Position numbers and translations under genes: made by a program | Assembly: GCA_013400975.1 (NCBI GenBank) | Contig: WBMZ01010917.1 | Coordinates: 310,001-374,000 of the forward strand | Reading direction: 5' to 3' | DNA from: Atrichornis clamosus | Taxonomy: Eukaryota > Chordata > Aves > Passeriformes > Menuridae | DNA length: 64,000 nt | Shown: positions 39,947 through 53,400 of the stretch, in pieces | How the letters are laid out: every line of letters starts with the position of its first letter | How positions within the stretch are numbered: position 1 is the stretch's first letter | The notes under the pieces: model-generated | Database searches by the model: none | What the model was told of the DNA's origin: nothing | What the model saw: the letters and a program-made list of their open reading frames with translations, nothing else

Positions 39947-42589
39947 GATTAATGCTAACATTTTCCTGATAAGGTAGACTTGACATGGAAGAGAAGAATG
40001 ATAACTACTATGTATAATTTGAATGTATCTAGGTGTGAGATTAGCACTTTTGTTGTCTTTCCACAGAAGTTTCCTCCTTTTTTGTTTTGTATTACATTTC
40101 TGTCACTCCCTGTGTGATCTCACTGCCCTGTATCATAGGTGTTTCTCTATATCTCTTCTGCCTACAAGAGGCCAAGTTCTTTTCACAATCTTTCCTCATT
40201 AGTCACAGATCAGGTCATTGTGTCCACATGCCTGGTGTAAAATAGGAGAGGCCAGATTAAACCCACTTTAATTAAAGCAAAAAAGCAGAAGAAAAGATCC
40301 AGGTCATGCCTGTTCTCTTGAGCACTTTAGAGTGTGTGCCCAGGATGTGTTCTCACAGAATTTTAGGGTGGATCAAGTGGTCACTTCTCTAACAGAATGT
40401 AATTTTTCATCCTTTGTCTCCAGGTATTACCAGATAAGAGCTGGACTGAAGATCCCATCCAGGATTCCCCACAGGCTGTTTGCTACGATTGCAGGACAAA
40501 CAGGTGAGCAGGTCCCAGAGGAATGAGACATGACTCTAGGTGGGGTGGGATGGAGGAGGATGTGAGTGGGGAACAGGTGAGCCTGGATTGGGATCCAGAC
40601 CTGCATTTCCTTAATGATCAGTAGTTGTTCATCTCCCTGTTCTAGTATGGGTTTGTGTCTGGTACTGGGCTTGTGTCTGTCAGAAAACAAAAGGAAATTC
40701 TCACCACCTTATCTGAAAGGATTGCTCTTATATGTGGCTTCTTACTGACAATTTTACAGTTTAATATTCTTTTATGTATTTAAGGCTCCCTTTTTTTAAG
40801 TAAAAAAAAATGTATTATTCAATTTGGAAGTCTGGTTCAATTAAAATACAAAATTATTAGACAAGTTTTATCTGTATAAAATGCAAAGAGTTATACCAAA
40901 ATCTGAAAAAATCACCTGCAAAAAAATCCCAAACTCAAAATCTGATTAAAGAAATTTCTTTGGAAAATCAGTGAATATATAAATAAATGTAGTCTAGGTT
41001 TGGAAAAACATCTTGTGAAAAATTCGCAAGGAAGAAAGAAAATTGTTTTGCACCATATTCCAGTGTAATTTGCCCTTGGCATATCCAGAATCCCCTGGAG
41101 TTCCTTTGATCTCTGGAAATGTCCTCAAAATATAGCAGTTTCTGGCCTAAGTAGACTTATACTAAAGAAACATCCTCAGTATGAAGACAGCCAGAATTTT
41201 ACTTTCTTGGGGCAAAAAAACACTCAATAACAAATAACAAAAAAACCAAATTGCTCCTGTTTGGAAGAAACTATTTTCTATATTTACTTTTTTAACAGAA
41301 TAGTATTTTCTTCTCCCTCACACATCTTCAGTATCAAGACAATGCTGAAGATTCTTTCACCTCTTCTAGAAACAATTCACGCAGACACATGGGCAGGGGA
41401 GAGGGGAGGCTGGCCGTGCAGTTCCAGGATTAGCAGCTGACTTCCATAGTGCTAATGCAATCCAGACTGGGCTCTAATAGCTTTATAGGGCTAACATCAA
41501 GACAAGGGATATTTAAGCCATTAAGGCTTTAAACAGTTTCTCCTTGGCTATCTTTGCAAGTACTTCCTAATTGATTTCATAGTTCTGCAAGAGAGCATTA
41601 TTTAATGGGACTGAACTTAAAGGTACACAGGCCATAATGGTTTTTCTTATTCATGCCACTGATCTCTCTCAGTATGGGGATAGCTGGGGTAGGACTAATT
41701 AAATTGCTGTGCATGTTTCAATAAGACACTGCTATTAAAATAGCATTACGACAAAACAAGGGTGATCTAAAATAGTGAATAAACTGCTACCTCACCAACA
41801 AGAATGACTATGAAATAAGCAGGATTCATGAGTTTGGTTTAAAGGAAGTATTTTTAATCTTTCCCTTACCAGGTTCGTAGGATCTGTGAGAACTGAGAAT
41901 ATATTTTGAAAATGCTTATGTAAATTTATAAAGTAAAATCTGTGAATATATGCAGTAATAAAAGACATAAAATATGTAAATATATAAAATAAATATGAGG
42001 CAGTATTTATCTTCCAATGCACATGGCTTTTTATTTTTATTAAATGTACAGGATTTACAATCAAACCTTGGGAACTGACAGCATTAGCAATGTTTGCTTC
42101 CCACTAGATGTTTCCAGAAACAGAGGTGACAAAACCCATAGCTTTCAGTAATTCAGCAGAGGGAAAGCTGAAGTCTCTATTGGGTAGGCCTTTGGTGGTG
42201 ACCAACCAAATGTGTATAGAAAGAACTCCATCAATGGCACAGGACCAAGAGGTTGTACCGGGAGCCTGGATGACCTAAGACATGGTCCACAGCTTGGCCA
42301 CATCCTGTCTATAATTTGGGACGAGAATGGGCTGTGTGGCTCAGTCAAATCAAAGGAAAGCTGTGCTGGAGCCCAGGAGCCCCTGTGGTTTGGTCACTTA
42401 GGTCATCAAGGCTGCACATTAACTTGTATTGACTCTAGGTGTATGAACAGGAATATGCTTTGAACAATATGTACATATGTACATATATATATATTCATAA
42501 AAATATATACATTTCATTCATACTCCTAAGCATTTTTAGCAAGATATGTTTCCTTAAAGACAAGGCAAGATTTGTGGCTCATGACTTTT
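39947..42589. other. Unassigned 2.6-kb stretch
   Basis: No gene or repeat family was recognised. An alternating AT/TG microsatellite-like run lies at 42469-42512. Confidence 0.4.
42469..42512. repeat. AT-rich microsatellite
   Basis: TATGTACATATGTACATATATATATAT followed by an imperfect ATAT tail. Confidence 0.85.
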
Positions 42590-42992
42590 CATAGAATCAT
42601 GCAATCATCAAGTTTGGAAAAGACCTCCAAGGCCAAGTCCAACCTTTGGTCTGAACACCACCATACCCACTAAACCGTATAGTGGAGTGCCACGCCTACT
42701 CGTTTTTTTGAACTCTTCCAGGGATAGTGACTCCACCACTTCCCGGGGGAGCTTGTTCCAATGCTTACTCACTCTTTGAGGTGAGAATTTTTTCCTAATA
42801 TTCAAACTGGAACTCCCCTGATACAACTTGAGGTCATTTCCCCTTGTCCTACCACAAGTTGTCTGGGAGAAGAGACTGAGCCCCACCTCCTTTCTGGTTG
42901 TTATGGAGAAAAATAACGTCTCCCCTGAGTCTTCTTTTCTCCAGACTAAACCACCCCAGCTCCCTCAGTAGCCCCTCACAGGACTCATGTTC
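42590..42992 (-). mobile_element. CR1 LINE 3' fragment with ORF2 C-terminus
   Basis: It starts CATAGAATCATGCAATCATCAAG and passes GACCTCCAAGGCCAAGTCCAACC, CTCTTCCAGGGATAGTGACTCCACCAC and CCAGACTAAACCACCCCAGCTCCCTCAG, reversed. The minus-strand frame 42886-42608 (92 codons) is an ORF2 C-terminal remnant (RKKFSPQRVSKHWNKLPREVV). Confidence 0.95.
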
Positions 42993-44706
42993 TGGATTAT
43001 GTTCCTATTTTGGAGCAATGAAAAGGAGAGAGGGAACAAGGCTTGTTGTGTACAGACTGTAGTTGCTCTCATGCAGGTTTTGAACCCCCATGAAATTTAG
43101 CTTCCTGAATTTTAATAGATAACAAGACTGAAGCCTGCTTTGGGCTTGTGAAGAACAAATTATGCTCTCTGCTCTTCATGTGCAGCTCATAACAATACAA
43201 ACTTCCTTGCCCTCAGCATCAGTCCTGCAGGGCTGAGTTAATGCAGACATATCTCAAAGTTAAACTCTAGAAATGTCTTTCTGAGTGGATTTATGGGGCT
43301 TTTGCCTCTGGTGCTCTTCAGCAGCAGGGCTTGTTAAAGTCTCCATGTGATGGTGTCTGCAGGCAGCAGACAGTGGGCTGAGTCTGTGTGACTCAAGCAT
43401 GAACAGCTAAAGGAGCGGGGAAGGTGAATGCACCATCTCACAGTTACGCATTTGTATCATTATCTCCTTGGCTGAGTTATCATATGATCCACTAAGTGTC
43501 TTCCATAACTTTTTAGGCTACTCTATAAATTTTGGGACAAGGATTCATAGAAATTATGAACATGTAGTCACTCATCAATTTCCAGGCTGTAGAGACAAGC
43601 TGAAAGACTGCAGGAGTTTATCTTCAAAACATTTAAAAACATATCTTTAAAACATTTTTATTTGCCTGTAAGCACACAAAATCACTGTTCAAAACACTGG
43701 GAAAAAGAGCAATGCTTAGAAACAGTTAGAATTAGGTGTTTTATCTTGATTTTCTGCACCATATGAAAGAGGGGAAAGTGATACAGTACAGATGAGGACT
43801 AGTGAAGAAACATGCGATGCATGGGATAAATCTTAGCAGCATTATTGACAACAGAGAATATGAGGGTGAATTACATCATTGAAGATTCCAGATAAGCCAA
43901 ATCTCAGTAAGAATATGAATTTCCATTTCATCTGCAGTGTTTTGCATTAGTCTACACACCACTTGAATGCGTTGCTGGTCTGAGAGAGAATTATTCTTTA
44001 GTAGTGAAAGCTGCAATCAGATTTTTTTGTAAGTTCTAATTTTCAACCCACTATGCCTCACACCCATGTACTGCAACCAGGGATAGCTGCTTGCCCATCA
44101 GCTTGCCCAGTTGTTTACCTTACAGACCAGGGAAATTGTTTGGCTGGGTGAACATTAAGAAAAGAAATTAATTTGCATGGCATATAACTAAAGAAATTAC
44201 TCAGGATTTTGATTTGTGTCCCAATTTCCTTTTTTTTTCCATCCAGTAGTACCACATTAACAATCCTCAAACTTCCAAAGAGACAAATATTTTTGAAAAC
44301 TTGACCTGAAAATGTAATTACAGGTAATACAAAGTATTTAAGAAAAAAATATCATCTGCTATGCTAATATTTATTAGATTGCAGATTACATCTAATTTTA
44401 ATGAATTAAACTCTGTTATTGTTTAAAAGTGCAAAAAGCCAAGGACAGTCAAGTAATGTGGTTCTTTCTTCATTTTTCTCATAAAAGGCAGGGGAGATAA
44501 GGTACCATATTTCTTCCAGACAAGTCAAGAGACAGTAGCTGTGACGGCCATTACACATTAACTCTTTTTAATGGTGATGCAGAGGTGTTTCATGTACCCA
44601 CAGTTTTATGCTTTTTCATTAAATTGAATACCTGACATTACGTGACAAGAAGAAGCACAATTTCAAGTGTGGTATGCAAAGGAAAATAAAAGGTAGGAGT
44701 ATCAGA
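42993..44706. other. Unassigned 1.7-kb stretch
   Basis: No repeat or gene was recognised. Confidence 0.4.
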
Positions 44707-44811
44707 AAATCATGGAATCATAGAATCATTTAGGTTAGAAAAGATTTCTAAGATTGTGTCAAATAATGAACCTAACACATTCAAGTCCACCACTAACTCA
44801 CATCCCTAAAA
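44707..44811 (-). mobile_element. CR1 LINE 3' tail
   Basis: AATCATGGAATCATAGAATCATTTAGGTTAGAAAAG and, further right, CAAGTCCACCACTAACTCAC are a diverged reversed CR1 end. Confidence 0.85.
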
Positions 44812-45463
44812 TGAAGACCATTGCTGTAACCTGTGTCTGAGCTATACAAGTTTGTGATTATCCACACTGAATTCCTTTTCCTGTAAAATAAAGCTTGATC
44901 TGTGGCTCCCTTGCACCTAAAACATAATTTGAAGGGTTATTTGCATTTCTGATATGCTCCATAATTAACTGTTTGTGCCTGTTTTTAATAAGCAGGTGTT
45001 GATCCTAATCTGTTCATCAGTGTTTGACTATCTCAGAATAGTTCCCTGTGAAGGAATTCTGCTTCAATTATTAAAGAGGAACCTTTTCTTGTAAATGGCT
45101 TCTTAATGCAGCCAAAACAAACAGTTGCAGTTAGTTGCTCATTAGAGCAAGGAGAAACACATTGTGACTTGTGAAACAGTATGAAATTGCAGTCATTACT
45201 TTCAATAACTTTTTGAAAGGTAATTTCTTCCTCCATTTAATGAAGGTAAGGTTACTGGTTTTGAAGTATGAGAAAAAGGGAGAAGAAATTTATGCTTTAG
45301 CAAACACAGGGGTTTGTTTTCAAAGTTTATAAAAATATATTTTATATATAAAACAAAATATACCTGAAAATACAAATTATATCTAGAGGGGACTTCACTG
45401 TGAGAGAAGGTATTGTGAGGATTAGTTGTCTTAGAAAACATCAGTTGTGAGGTCATAAGGGAT
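44812..45463. other. Unassigned sequence between CR1 copies
   Basis: No recognised feature. Two minus-strand ORFs (67 and 89 codons) have no motif and sit in AT-rich sequence. Confidence 0.35.
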
Positions 45464-45611
45464 GACTCCATTCCTGGAAGTGTCCAAGACCAGGATCGAT
45501 GGGGCTCTGAGCAACCTGGTCTAGTGGAAGGTGTCCCTGCCCATGGCAGGGGCTTTGGAACTAGAGGATCTTTAAGGACCCTTCCAACCCAAACTATTCT
45601 ATGATTCTGTG
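45464..45611 (+). mobile_element. CR1 LINE 3' end
   Basis: CTGGAAGTGTCCAAGACCAGGATCGATGGGGCTCTGAGCAACC, the CCCTGCCCATGGCAGGGGC block, and the final ACTATTCTATGATTCTGTGG, + orientation. Confidence 0.95.
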
Positions 45612-45854
45612 GTCAGACATTTGAAGAATGATTAATTCACAATCTAAACAGAACTAATTTCATGATATTCCAAGAGGAAAGAAGAAAGAGAGAAAAAATG
45701 ATGAAAAGGAGTAAACCGAAGATACTTGTGACTGATGTGACGCTTCTGTGTGCAAGTCTCAACATCTTCCTGTCAAGGCCTTTCATAAATGCCTCAAAGC
45801 ATGGAAGCTGAAATGAAAAGTATTTGTGGCTACAAGAATTTCCACTGCAGACCC

Positions 45855-46250
45855 TCAACTAAGCTGGATGCCCTCATTTCCCCACTCCAGAAGCTGGGGC
45901 AGATAATGCAGATGGCAATGGGGTAGGCCACAGTGTTGGAGATGCTGAACAGCATCCCAACCCAAAATTGAGACCTGGTCAGTGGAGAAAGCCAAAACTA
46001 CAAAGGGTCTGTAAGCACCAACACATGCCACAAGTCTCTTCCCCTGGTCAGTGAGCCTGAGACACAAAACTTCACCATCAGTGGCCACCTGAAGGTCTGG
46101 CAGGGCTAGAATCCAGTTGTTCATGTGCAGAGAGCCAACACAGTATTTCTGCTGCTTGGGGCCCAGCACGAACTTCAGCTTTGGGATTAAATTGGCCATA
46201 CAGCTGTTTCAGACCTACCACTCCCATGTGAACGGGACCTTCACACAGGT
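45855..46250 (-). pseudogene. Coding-like minus-strand patch, unidentified (possible retrocopy)
   Basis: The minus strand has a 114-codon open frame (46199-45855) in a locally GC-rich block. Text such as LIPKLKFVLGPKQQKYCVG and LHMNNWILALPDLQ looks protein-like. In its downstream third a different frame reads FWVGMLFSISNTVAYPIAIC..., a convincing membrane-spanning stretch. This suggests a frameshifted copy of a membrane protein rather than an intact ORF. Upstream of the ATG (to ~46250) a third piece continues with stops. I do not recognise the parent, and no poly-A or flanking duplication was found. Confidence 0.3.
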
Positions 46251-48122
46251 CTCTTTTCTTCTAGGTTCACTTGCATGCCTTTGATTTCCCCACACAGTGA
46301 TTCCTGCTAATGTCTAATGTAAAGTTCAGTCTTGAGATTCCTTTAAAATCCAACACTGCTCTAAGCATTGATGAGTCATTTACACGAATTCAGTAGGTAA
46401 ATTGCACCCAGACAACAGTTTCCTTCTGCTCCACACTGATGAAAAAATATGTGGTGCCCTATTGTAATGTCCCATACTCAGAGAATTTCACCACCAGAAT
46501 TAACATTTGGAATAAATATATGAACTGTCAGCTACACAGCTGTGTGACCCAACAAATTAATATCTGCTCACATAAATTTCCAAAGAACAGATTTCTTTTC
46601 AGATATGAATTCTCTAACTAAACAAGGCTCTTAGGGAACTAGCAATGTGTTTAGAAATGGAATAAACACTACAAAAAACAGAGATTCTCTTTGTTCTAAC
46701 AAAGCTTTAAAGAAAGAAAACTTTCTGCTGATCCCAAGCAGGTTAGTTATTCTGTCATCTCACATTTCAGCGTGTCTGAGAAATGAACCTTGGTTTATAG
46801 AACAAATCAGTGATAAGAGACTGTATTTATGTTAGGATCTTCCGTACAAGGAAATTAATAGGACAGCTTGCTTTTTATCATCACTGAATCTATGTATGGG
46901 TAGAGAAGTAGTTTTATATAATTCTTTCCATGAGGCTAATTCAAAATGTCAAAAGGCAAGGTTAAGATAAAGGATTCATCTCAGAAATGTGCAGCTTTAA
47001 TCAAAAGTCACATTGGAGGAGAAAACATTCTGAACTTTTTGATCAAGCAATTTTAAAATTATGGTGTCTCCTTCAGAAATATAACATCTCCATTTATTCT
47101 AAATATAAATATGCTAAACATAATATTTCAAAAGTAAAACAAGTCTCTTCAAACGTTTAAATATGAAAATGATTATGCATTGAATGAGTTCATGCCTGAA
47201 AAATGTTGTCTTTGCACTTTCCAAGTAGGCTTATTTTAGCCCTGGAGGGTCTGCATGAGTATTCCTCTGCCAAAGAATGTGTATTTTCAACCTTCAGCAA
47301 CTGAGTTTTCAAACTTTCTTAAAAGCAGATTTGCAGCTCAGTACATGAGGATAAATGTGGCAAGTTCAACCCTGGTTTGTTGTTTTCATAGCTTAAATTT
47401 TCAGAAGTCACTGAGTATTAGTATTGTTTATTGTTTCTTCAGTTTGGAACACTAAAGCTTCAGTAGAAAGGCACTTCTGGAACTGTGATGTCAAAATGGA
47501 CAAACTAAATGGCATATCACATCTTAAAGTCTGCAATAAGATCTAATATTTCCTCTTCACTGAGTGCCAAAAAGGCAATAAAAATGGATAGCTTGCAACA
47601 AATTATTAAAATCTTGAATATTGACTATTACAAACTAACATGAAAAAATTGTGTATATATATCACAGGAGGCAAAAAGAAAATAAAACCAAAAATGCACC
47701 CAGAAATCTATGCTGGAGACAATCCTGTTTTACCAACAAAGCTCCTTCAAGTCTGTCATCAGAGCCAAAGCCAGGGTTTGTCTTAGCGGTTCATGGAGCT
47801 GTAAATTCCTGTGAGCTTCAAGTGCCTGAAATTTTGGTGCAGATTTAGTGCTAAAGTTGAACAGGTATATTGTCTTTCTACAGATATAATAGATAAACCT
47901 GAAAGTTTATCCTGTATTGCTTGAATTCAGTGTGAACTCGGAGCAGTATCATATGCAGCTGACAGTTCTAATAACCTCATATTCCCTTGAGGAAGGATAT
48001 GTCAGAGGGAATAGGACTTACTGAACAGAGGTCTAGAAAACACTAGAAAATTCTGCAGAAGATGCTCCTGTGCTGGATTTATGTTATCCAAGCACTAGGT
48101 AGATAGTACAATGAAGTGTTTT
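46251..48122. other. Unassigned 1.9-kb stretch
   Basis: No gene or repeat family was recognised. Several 60-66-codon + ORFs are within chance expectation. Confidence 0.4.
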
Positions 48123-48405
48123 CATAGAATAATTTAGTTTGGAAGAGACTCCTAAGACACCGGGGCCCAACCATTAACCCAAGTCCACCACTAAACCACG
48201 TCTCTGAGTGCCACATCACACATCTTTTAAATACCTCCGGGACTCAACCACTTTCCCAGGCAACCTGTTCCCACGCTTGACAACCCTTTCTGTGAATAAA
48301 TTTTTCCTGATATTCAATCTGAACCTCCCCTGGCTCAACTTGAAGCCATTTCCTCTTGTGCTATTGCTTGAGACCAACCACCTCCTCCCTACCTCATACG
48401 GTCGA
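48123..48405 (-). mobile_element. CR1 LINE 3' fragment
   Basis: CATAGAATAATTTAGTTTGGAAGAGAC, CCACCACTAAACCACGTCTCTGAGTGCCAC, and CCAGGCAACCTGTTCCCACGC, reversed. The subfamily with the 'CTGAGTGCCACA' block also occurs at 42590. Confidence 0.93.
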
Positions 48406-50400
48406 GTTAGATGTCAGTTTAGATAACAGTTGCTAAGTAAGAAGTCAATATTCATTAGTTAGAACTATGTATATGTGCACTTTCCAGCTACAGGTAGTCA
48501 TGGGTCTCCTGTGGGGAGGGTACCTTTCATGATTTATATATAAGCTTTCTAACAAATCTTATTTCACCAAGCTTTCTCTACCAGCAGGAAATAGTTTTCT
48601 TGTAATGATATGTTAGGCTATATTCAGGGGGTAGGCAATAAATCATCTGTAATCTGAGTTATGGTTTTGAGATGGAAGAAGCCTTGGAAATCTGTGACTA
48701 AGGGTAAAAAAAAAATCTTACCTATGCGCTGAAATCTATGCTGTGGGTGTCTCCACCTAAGCTAATCAACCAGTCTCCCTTTATAGCCAGAGGAGAGAAG
48801 CAGGTAATTTGAGGAGTAATTTAACACATCTATTTTAAGATGAGTTGAATCACACATATTTCTGTCCGTTTACTATAAAAGAAGTTGCAGGAACTTTTGC
48901 AGAGAGAGACATTTCCATTGTGTTTGTAAAAGACTTGTCACAAAAAGGCTGTGATTGCAGTTTGTGCCTTCATGTATGTATGCAAATTAGGCAAGTAATA
49001 ATAAAAAGTAGGAAAGGTGACATAGAACATAGAAAGAAAATGGTGCTCTCGTCTTTCCCAGCAAATAATCAAAGATGATATTTTGATTCAGGATTTTGCA
49101 TAATGTTCCTGAAGGGTTTTTCAGGGTAAAAATATGAGCAAGGAGAAGACTCCAATGTGAGAACAACTTTCTCATTCTTTTCCTAGAACTTTTTGACACT
49201 AACAGAAAAAAAAAACCCAAATCCCACTGTATTATGTAAAAAAGGAATTAACATTTTCCATCTGTAATGGCACTGTAATTTATTAATTGAAAATGACGTT
49301 AGGTAAGCGGTGTAGCTTATTTATATTTCGTAAGGCTAAAACTATGATTATATTTTCACCATAAATTTCGTACATGGACAAAATATATACTGGGAAATAG
49401 AAGTCAGGTTTTAATTTTGATGAACAAGGAACTGAATTTGAGGTTCAGCAAAGGATTCTGTGCTATTACCAGACCTCTAGGATATTGTGCTCTGTGGTCA
49501 GCACTTCTGAAGCTTAACGTTATGTATGTGACCATAAACTAGAAAAATGAGAGAACTTTCTGTGCATTCCAGTGTATATGTGGGTCTTTTAGGAGGATTT
49601 ACTTAATTTACTATTCTAGTCAAGGAATGCAGGGTGGTTTAATTTCCCGTCAATATCACTGATAGGGATTTCTCCAAAAAATCTTGTGGTCTAGAGGTTA
49701 AACAGGAAACAGAGGACAAACTGTGTCTTATCTTTAAAATTACAGTACTTCTTCAGAGATGCAAATATGTATACATAATTTAATAAATTCCCAAACACGT
49801 AAGATAAATACTAGGAATCTAAATATCTAGAGACATATACCCCCTAGCAGCTGCCCCAAAGTATTCCATCTGAAGAAAAGCTATGTCCCAGGTAGAGTAA
49901 TGATGCCACAATGAGAGGGGAAGGTTATGGGTGATCTGTGCATGAATTCTTTTATGTCCAGAAAGGGACATTTTCATAGCTAGTCTGAAACGCTCTAAAC
50001 CTAAGCCATAGAGCTTTAGGCAGTGCCTTGTGTGCAAAACACAGCTCCAATACATGAACTGTAGCATATCTTTGTAGGAGTATGTTCAATATTAATTTTT
50101 AAAGAGGCAGGTGGGTTGGGGTTATTGGTTTTGTGTTGGGTTTATAATTTCCTTGAGTTTTTCTTTTTCTTTTCCATTTCCATTTACACTTCAGAGAAAG
50201 GATTGTCCTGCTTTCTGTGAATAACTTTATAGCAGAAACAACTGAACACTCACTGCCTTTCTAGCAGCTGTAATCAGAGACATATGAGGTCTACTCTTGT
50301 AGTTTTAATTAGCATTCATCTGCTTTTTCTTTTTCTCATTGTTGAAAGAAGCTGAAAAATTCAGACACAATCAGCTGGGGAGGGCTTTTAGACACATAAT
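48406..50400. other. Unassigned 2-kb stretch
   Basis: No gene or repeat family was recognised. Confidence 0.4.
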
Positions 50401-50496
50401 CCAGTGAAAGGTGTCCTTGCCCATAGCAGTGAGGTTGGAACTAGGTGAACTTCAAAGGTCTCTTCCAATTCAAACCATCCTACGGGTTTATGATTT
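50401..50496 (+). mobile_element. CR1 LINE 3' tail
   Basis: CCAGTGAAAGGTGTCCTTGCCCATAGCAG and the diverged end CATCCTACGGGTTTATGATTTT are a CR1 3' tail in + orientation. Confidence 0.85.
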
Positions 50497-53400
50497 TAAA
50501 TATTAATTTTCATGAGCAGAATGAACACAGAGTATCAGTTTGAATGCAGCAATTTCAATCTTCTGCCTACAGTTCTCTTATATACCCATTAAGTGTGTGA
50601 AGAAATTGGTCCATTTAGGCATAAGCACCTCTGTTGGATAGAGATTGCCCTTCAAGTGCTTACATTGAAATTTGGTGTTTAAATTGAATGGATGGGAGGG
50701 TGTGTGATGGGATAAAACCGAGGCCAGACGCACTGGTCAGCCCAGGCGTTGGACCAGATGTCCAGGGGGAAAACCCCAGGTTTGCTTTAGACTTTGTTGC
50801 CTGGCATCTGTTGGCATGGAGAGTGGATCTGGTTGGAATGACAGCCTTGAGCCATGTGCTGCCTACAAGACCTGACCTTTCTCTCTCTCTAACAAAAATA
50901 CTGAGAGGGAGTCATTAGGAAGAAAAGGGAACTACAACAAACTGGGCAAGAAGGCAGAGGCCTGAAGTGAATGAGACATCAGGCTTGTGTGACAAACTGA
51001 GGAGTGGGAAAACGATTCAAACTCTCTTCCTCCTCTTTAGACTTGCATTCCCTGCGGGTGTGACATCACAGAGCCTGCAGACGATGCTGGAACTCAGCAC
51101 TTCCTTTTCCTGCAGATTTCACATGCAGAAGTAATACTTATGTCTTTATATATTCACTTAACTGCCCTTTTTGTCTTGGATTTCATAAAAGTTTTGACAC
51201 CTTTGCTGAAGATCAAAAGCAATGTGTATCCTGAGCAGGGAACAATTTATAACTTACATTGTCTTTGCAGTTGCAGAAAAGACAGGAAGCACTTGAAGCA
51301 CGATAACAAGCCAAATGGCTCAAACAGGTGCAAGCTTTGGGGGAATAAAACCACACTTCATTTTTTCTACATCTTTTTTTCTACATCTAGGATCATGTAC
51401 ATTTGGGGCTACTTTCTTCTGCCATGAAAAAACAATTTTCTCCACCCTATTGGTAGCCTAATACTTGTGAATATGACCTAACCTTCCAGAAGGAGACACT
51501 TTCTCCAGTGACTGCTGTAAAATTCTGAGTAGTAAAATGTTGATTTTTAACTTGAAGCTTACAGACAATCCTGTTGGCTTAAATAGGTCCTGCTTATTTA
51601 TTAGATAAGCTCTTGCTTAAATAATTTATCTAGTTTGATAGATTGGGGAAGAACATAAGGAAAACCCTTGTTTTCACCTTGATTTTAAATTATGTAGCTG
51701 GTAGCATAAAAATGATGCAATAGGAAACAGGAAGTAAGAAAGTTCCAAATGACATACTTGGCTTTTACAGACAGGAGGTAAAAGCTCACATTCTACTGCA
51801 GATGATGTGTAACTTATTCTTCCCCTTGCATATGTGTGTGGGAACTCATAATGAGCATTAAAATTTGCTACCACAACCCCCTCCACTGGTAAGATCATAA
51901 AACTCCCTGAAATTACACAGTGTCCATTTAAATATTCCTCCAAGGGCTGCATGTAAAGTGGGGAGTTCAGTAGGGTAGTTGACTCACTACATCTTTCTCT
52001 GTCAGAGTAGAAAGTGATAAAATGAGTCTCCAGAAGCTCTGGGCCATAATTTTTTACTCTAGTATTGCAGGCTATAACTTTGAGAGATTTGTTTCACAAG
52101 AGTGTTTTATAATGCTGTGGATAATGTAGAAAGTGTAGCATGACAAGAAAAGCATGTAACTGAGGGACAGCACTCTATCTTCTGTTCATTCATCTTAAAG
52201 AAATGATACTGCACAACTACCTACCAGGCATCAGCTCTTATTATAAAAAGCTGATATTCAAACCAAAACCAAATAAACAAATAAAGTAAATTAGAAAAAA
52301 ATCATACAGGATATATACATAATATCCCTTAAGAACAAGAATAAATATTTCTCATTATGCTAGAAGAAATAGTCATTAAATTGTTACTCATAATTATGTC
52401 CCTGAAAATTATTTCAGCATTTGTTTCTCTTACAAAAGAAACTCAATTGAAAGCATAGTGTAGAGAAGATCCCAGTCTTACTGCCATTTCATTTGGTTAA
52501 TTAACACACAACAAAATGAAACTATGGCACATATGGATAGTACCCAGTGTAAATGTCCAACACCCCACATCCCACATACTCACTCAAGCCAGTGAATACC
52601 AGAAACAGAACCCCAGGAGAGAACTTAACAAAAACAAAAAACTCTGAGTCCTTGTAGCACTCTGTCTGTGTGGCTTGTGATAGTTCAAGGAGTTGAGGAT
52701 CCAGGAGGATTTACTAGTCCTTAATTCCTATGATTGCTGGGCTCTTTTCCTCAGCTCTGATCTTGAGCAGTCAGCTTCCCTCTGTTTTAGTTTTCCCATT
52801 TCTGTAATGGGGTTAATTGTAGCTGTATCATAAGGGTATTGTGAAACTTAATTGCTTAATATAAAGAGCTTTGATTTTTCTGGTATATGTGACAGCGTAG
52901 GAGACTAGATAATTATTTATGATCCTGAAACCTTTTATGGTTGGTTCACATTTTAGGGAGTAATACAGCGGATACAAAGAGGGAAATGTTTGACCTACTA
53001 TTTCTACTGCACACTATGTAATGAGTCGCAGTGATACAGTAATCTGGGAGTCTGTTAATGTAATTAAAACCACTGACTTTTCTTCTAGGTGGGAGGTTTT
53101 TAAATATGGCTGATATCCTAAATGGAAGTATTCTGCAACATCATCATAGTTGCTGTACCACATCCAAAATTAGGAGAATAATTCTACTCATGATCATATT
53201 TCTCCCTGAACTTCCACACATTAGCTTGTCACAATTTACTAGCATGCATTTGGAAAATCTTCAGCAGTGAACCAATTTCTGCTTTTAACAGTCTAAGTAC
53301 AGCCAGGGGCTCTGGAGTATCACCAGTACTACAGGCCTTCATGGCAAGAAATAAGGGAGGGAGGTGGAAGGTGCTGGCCCTCAGCTCTGAAGCGTGCCTG

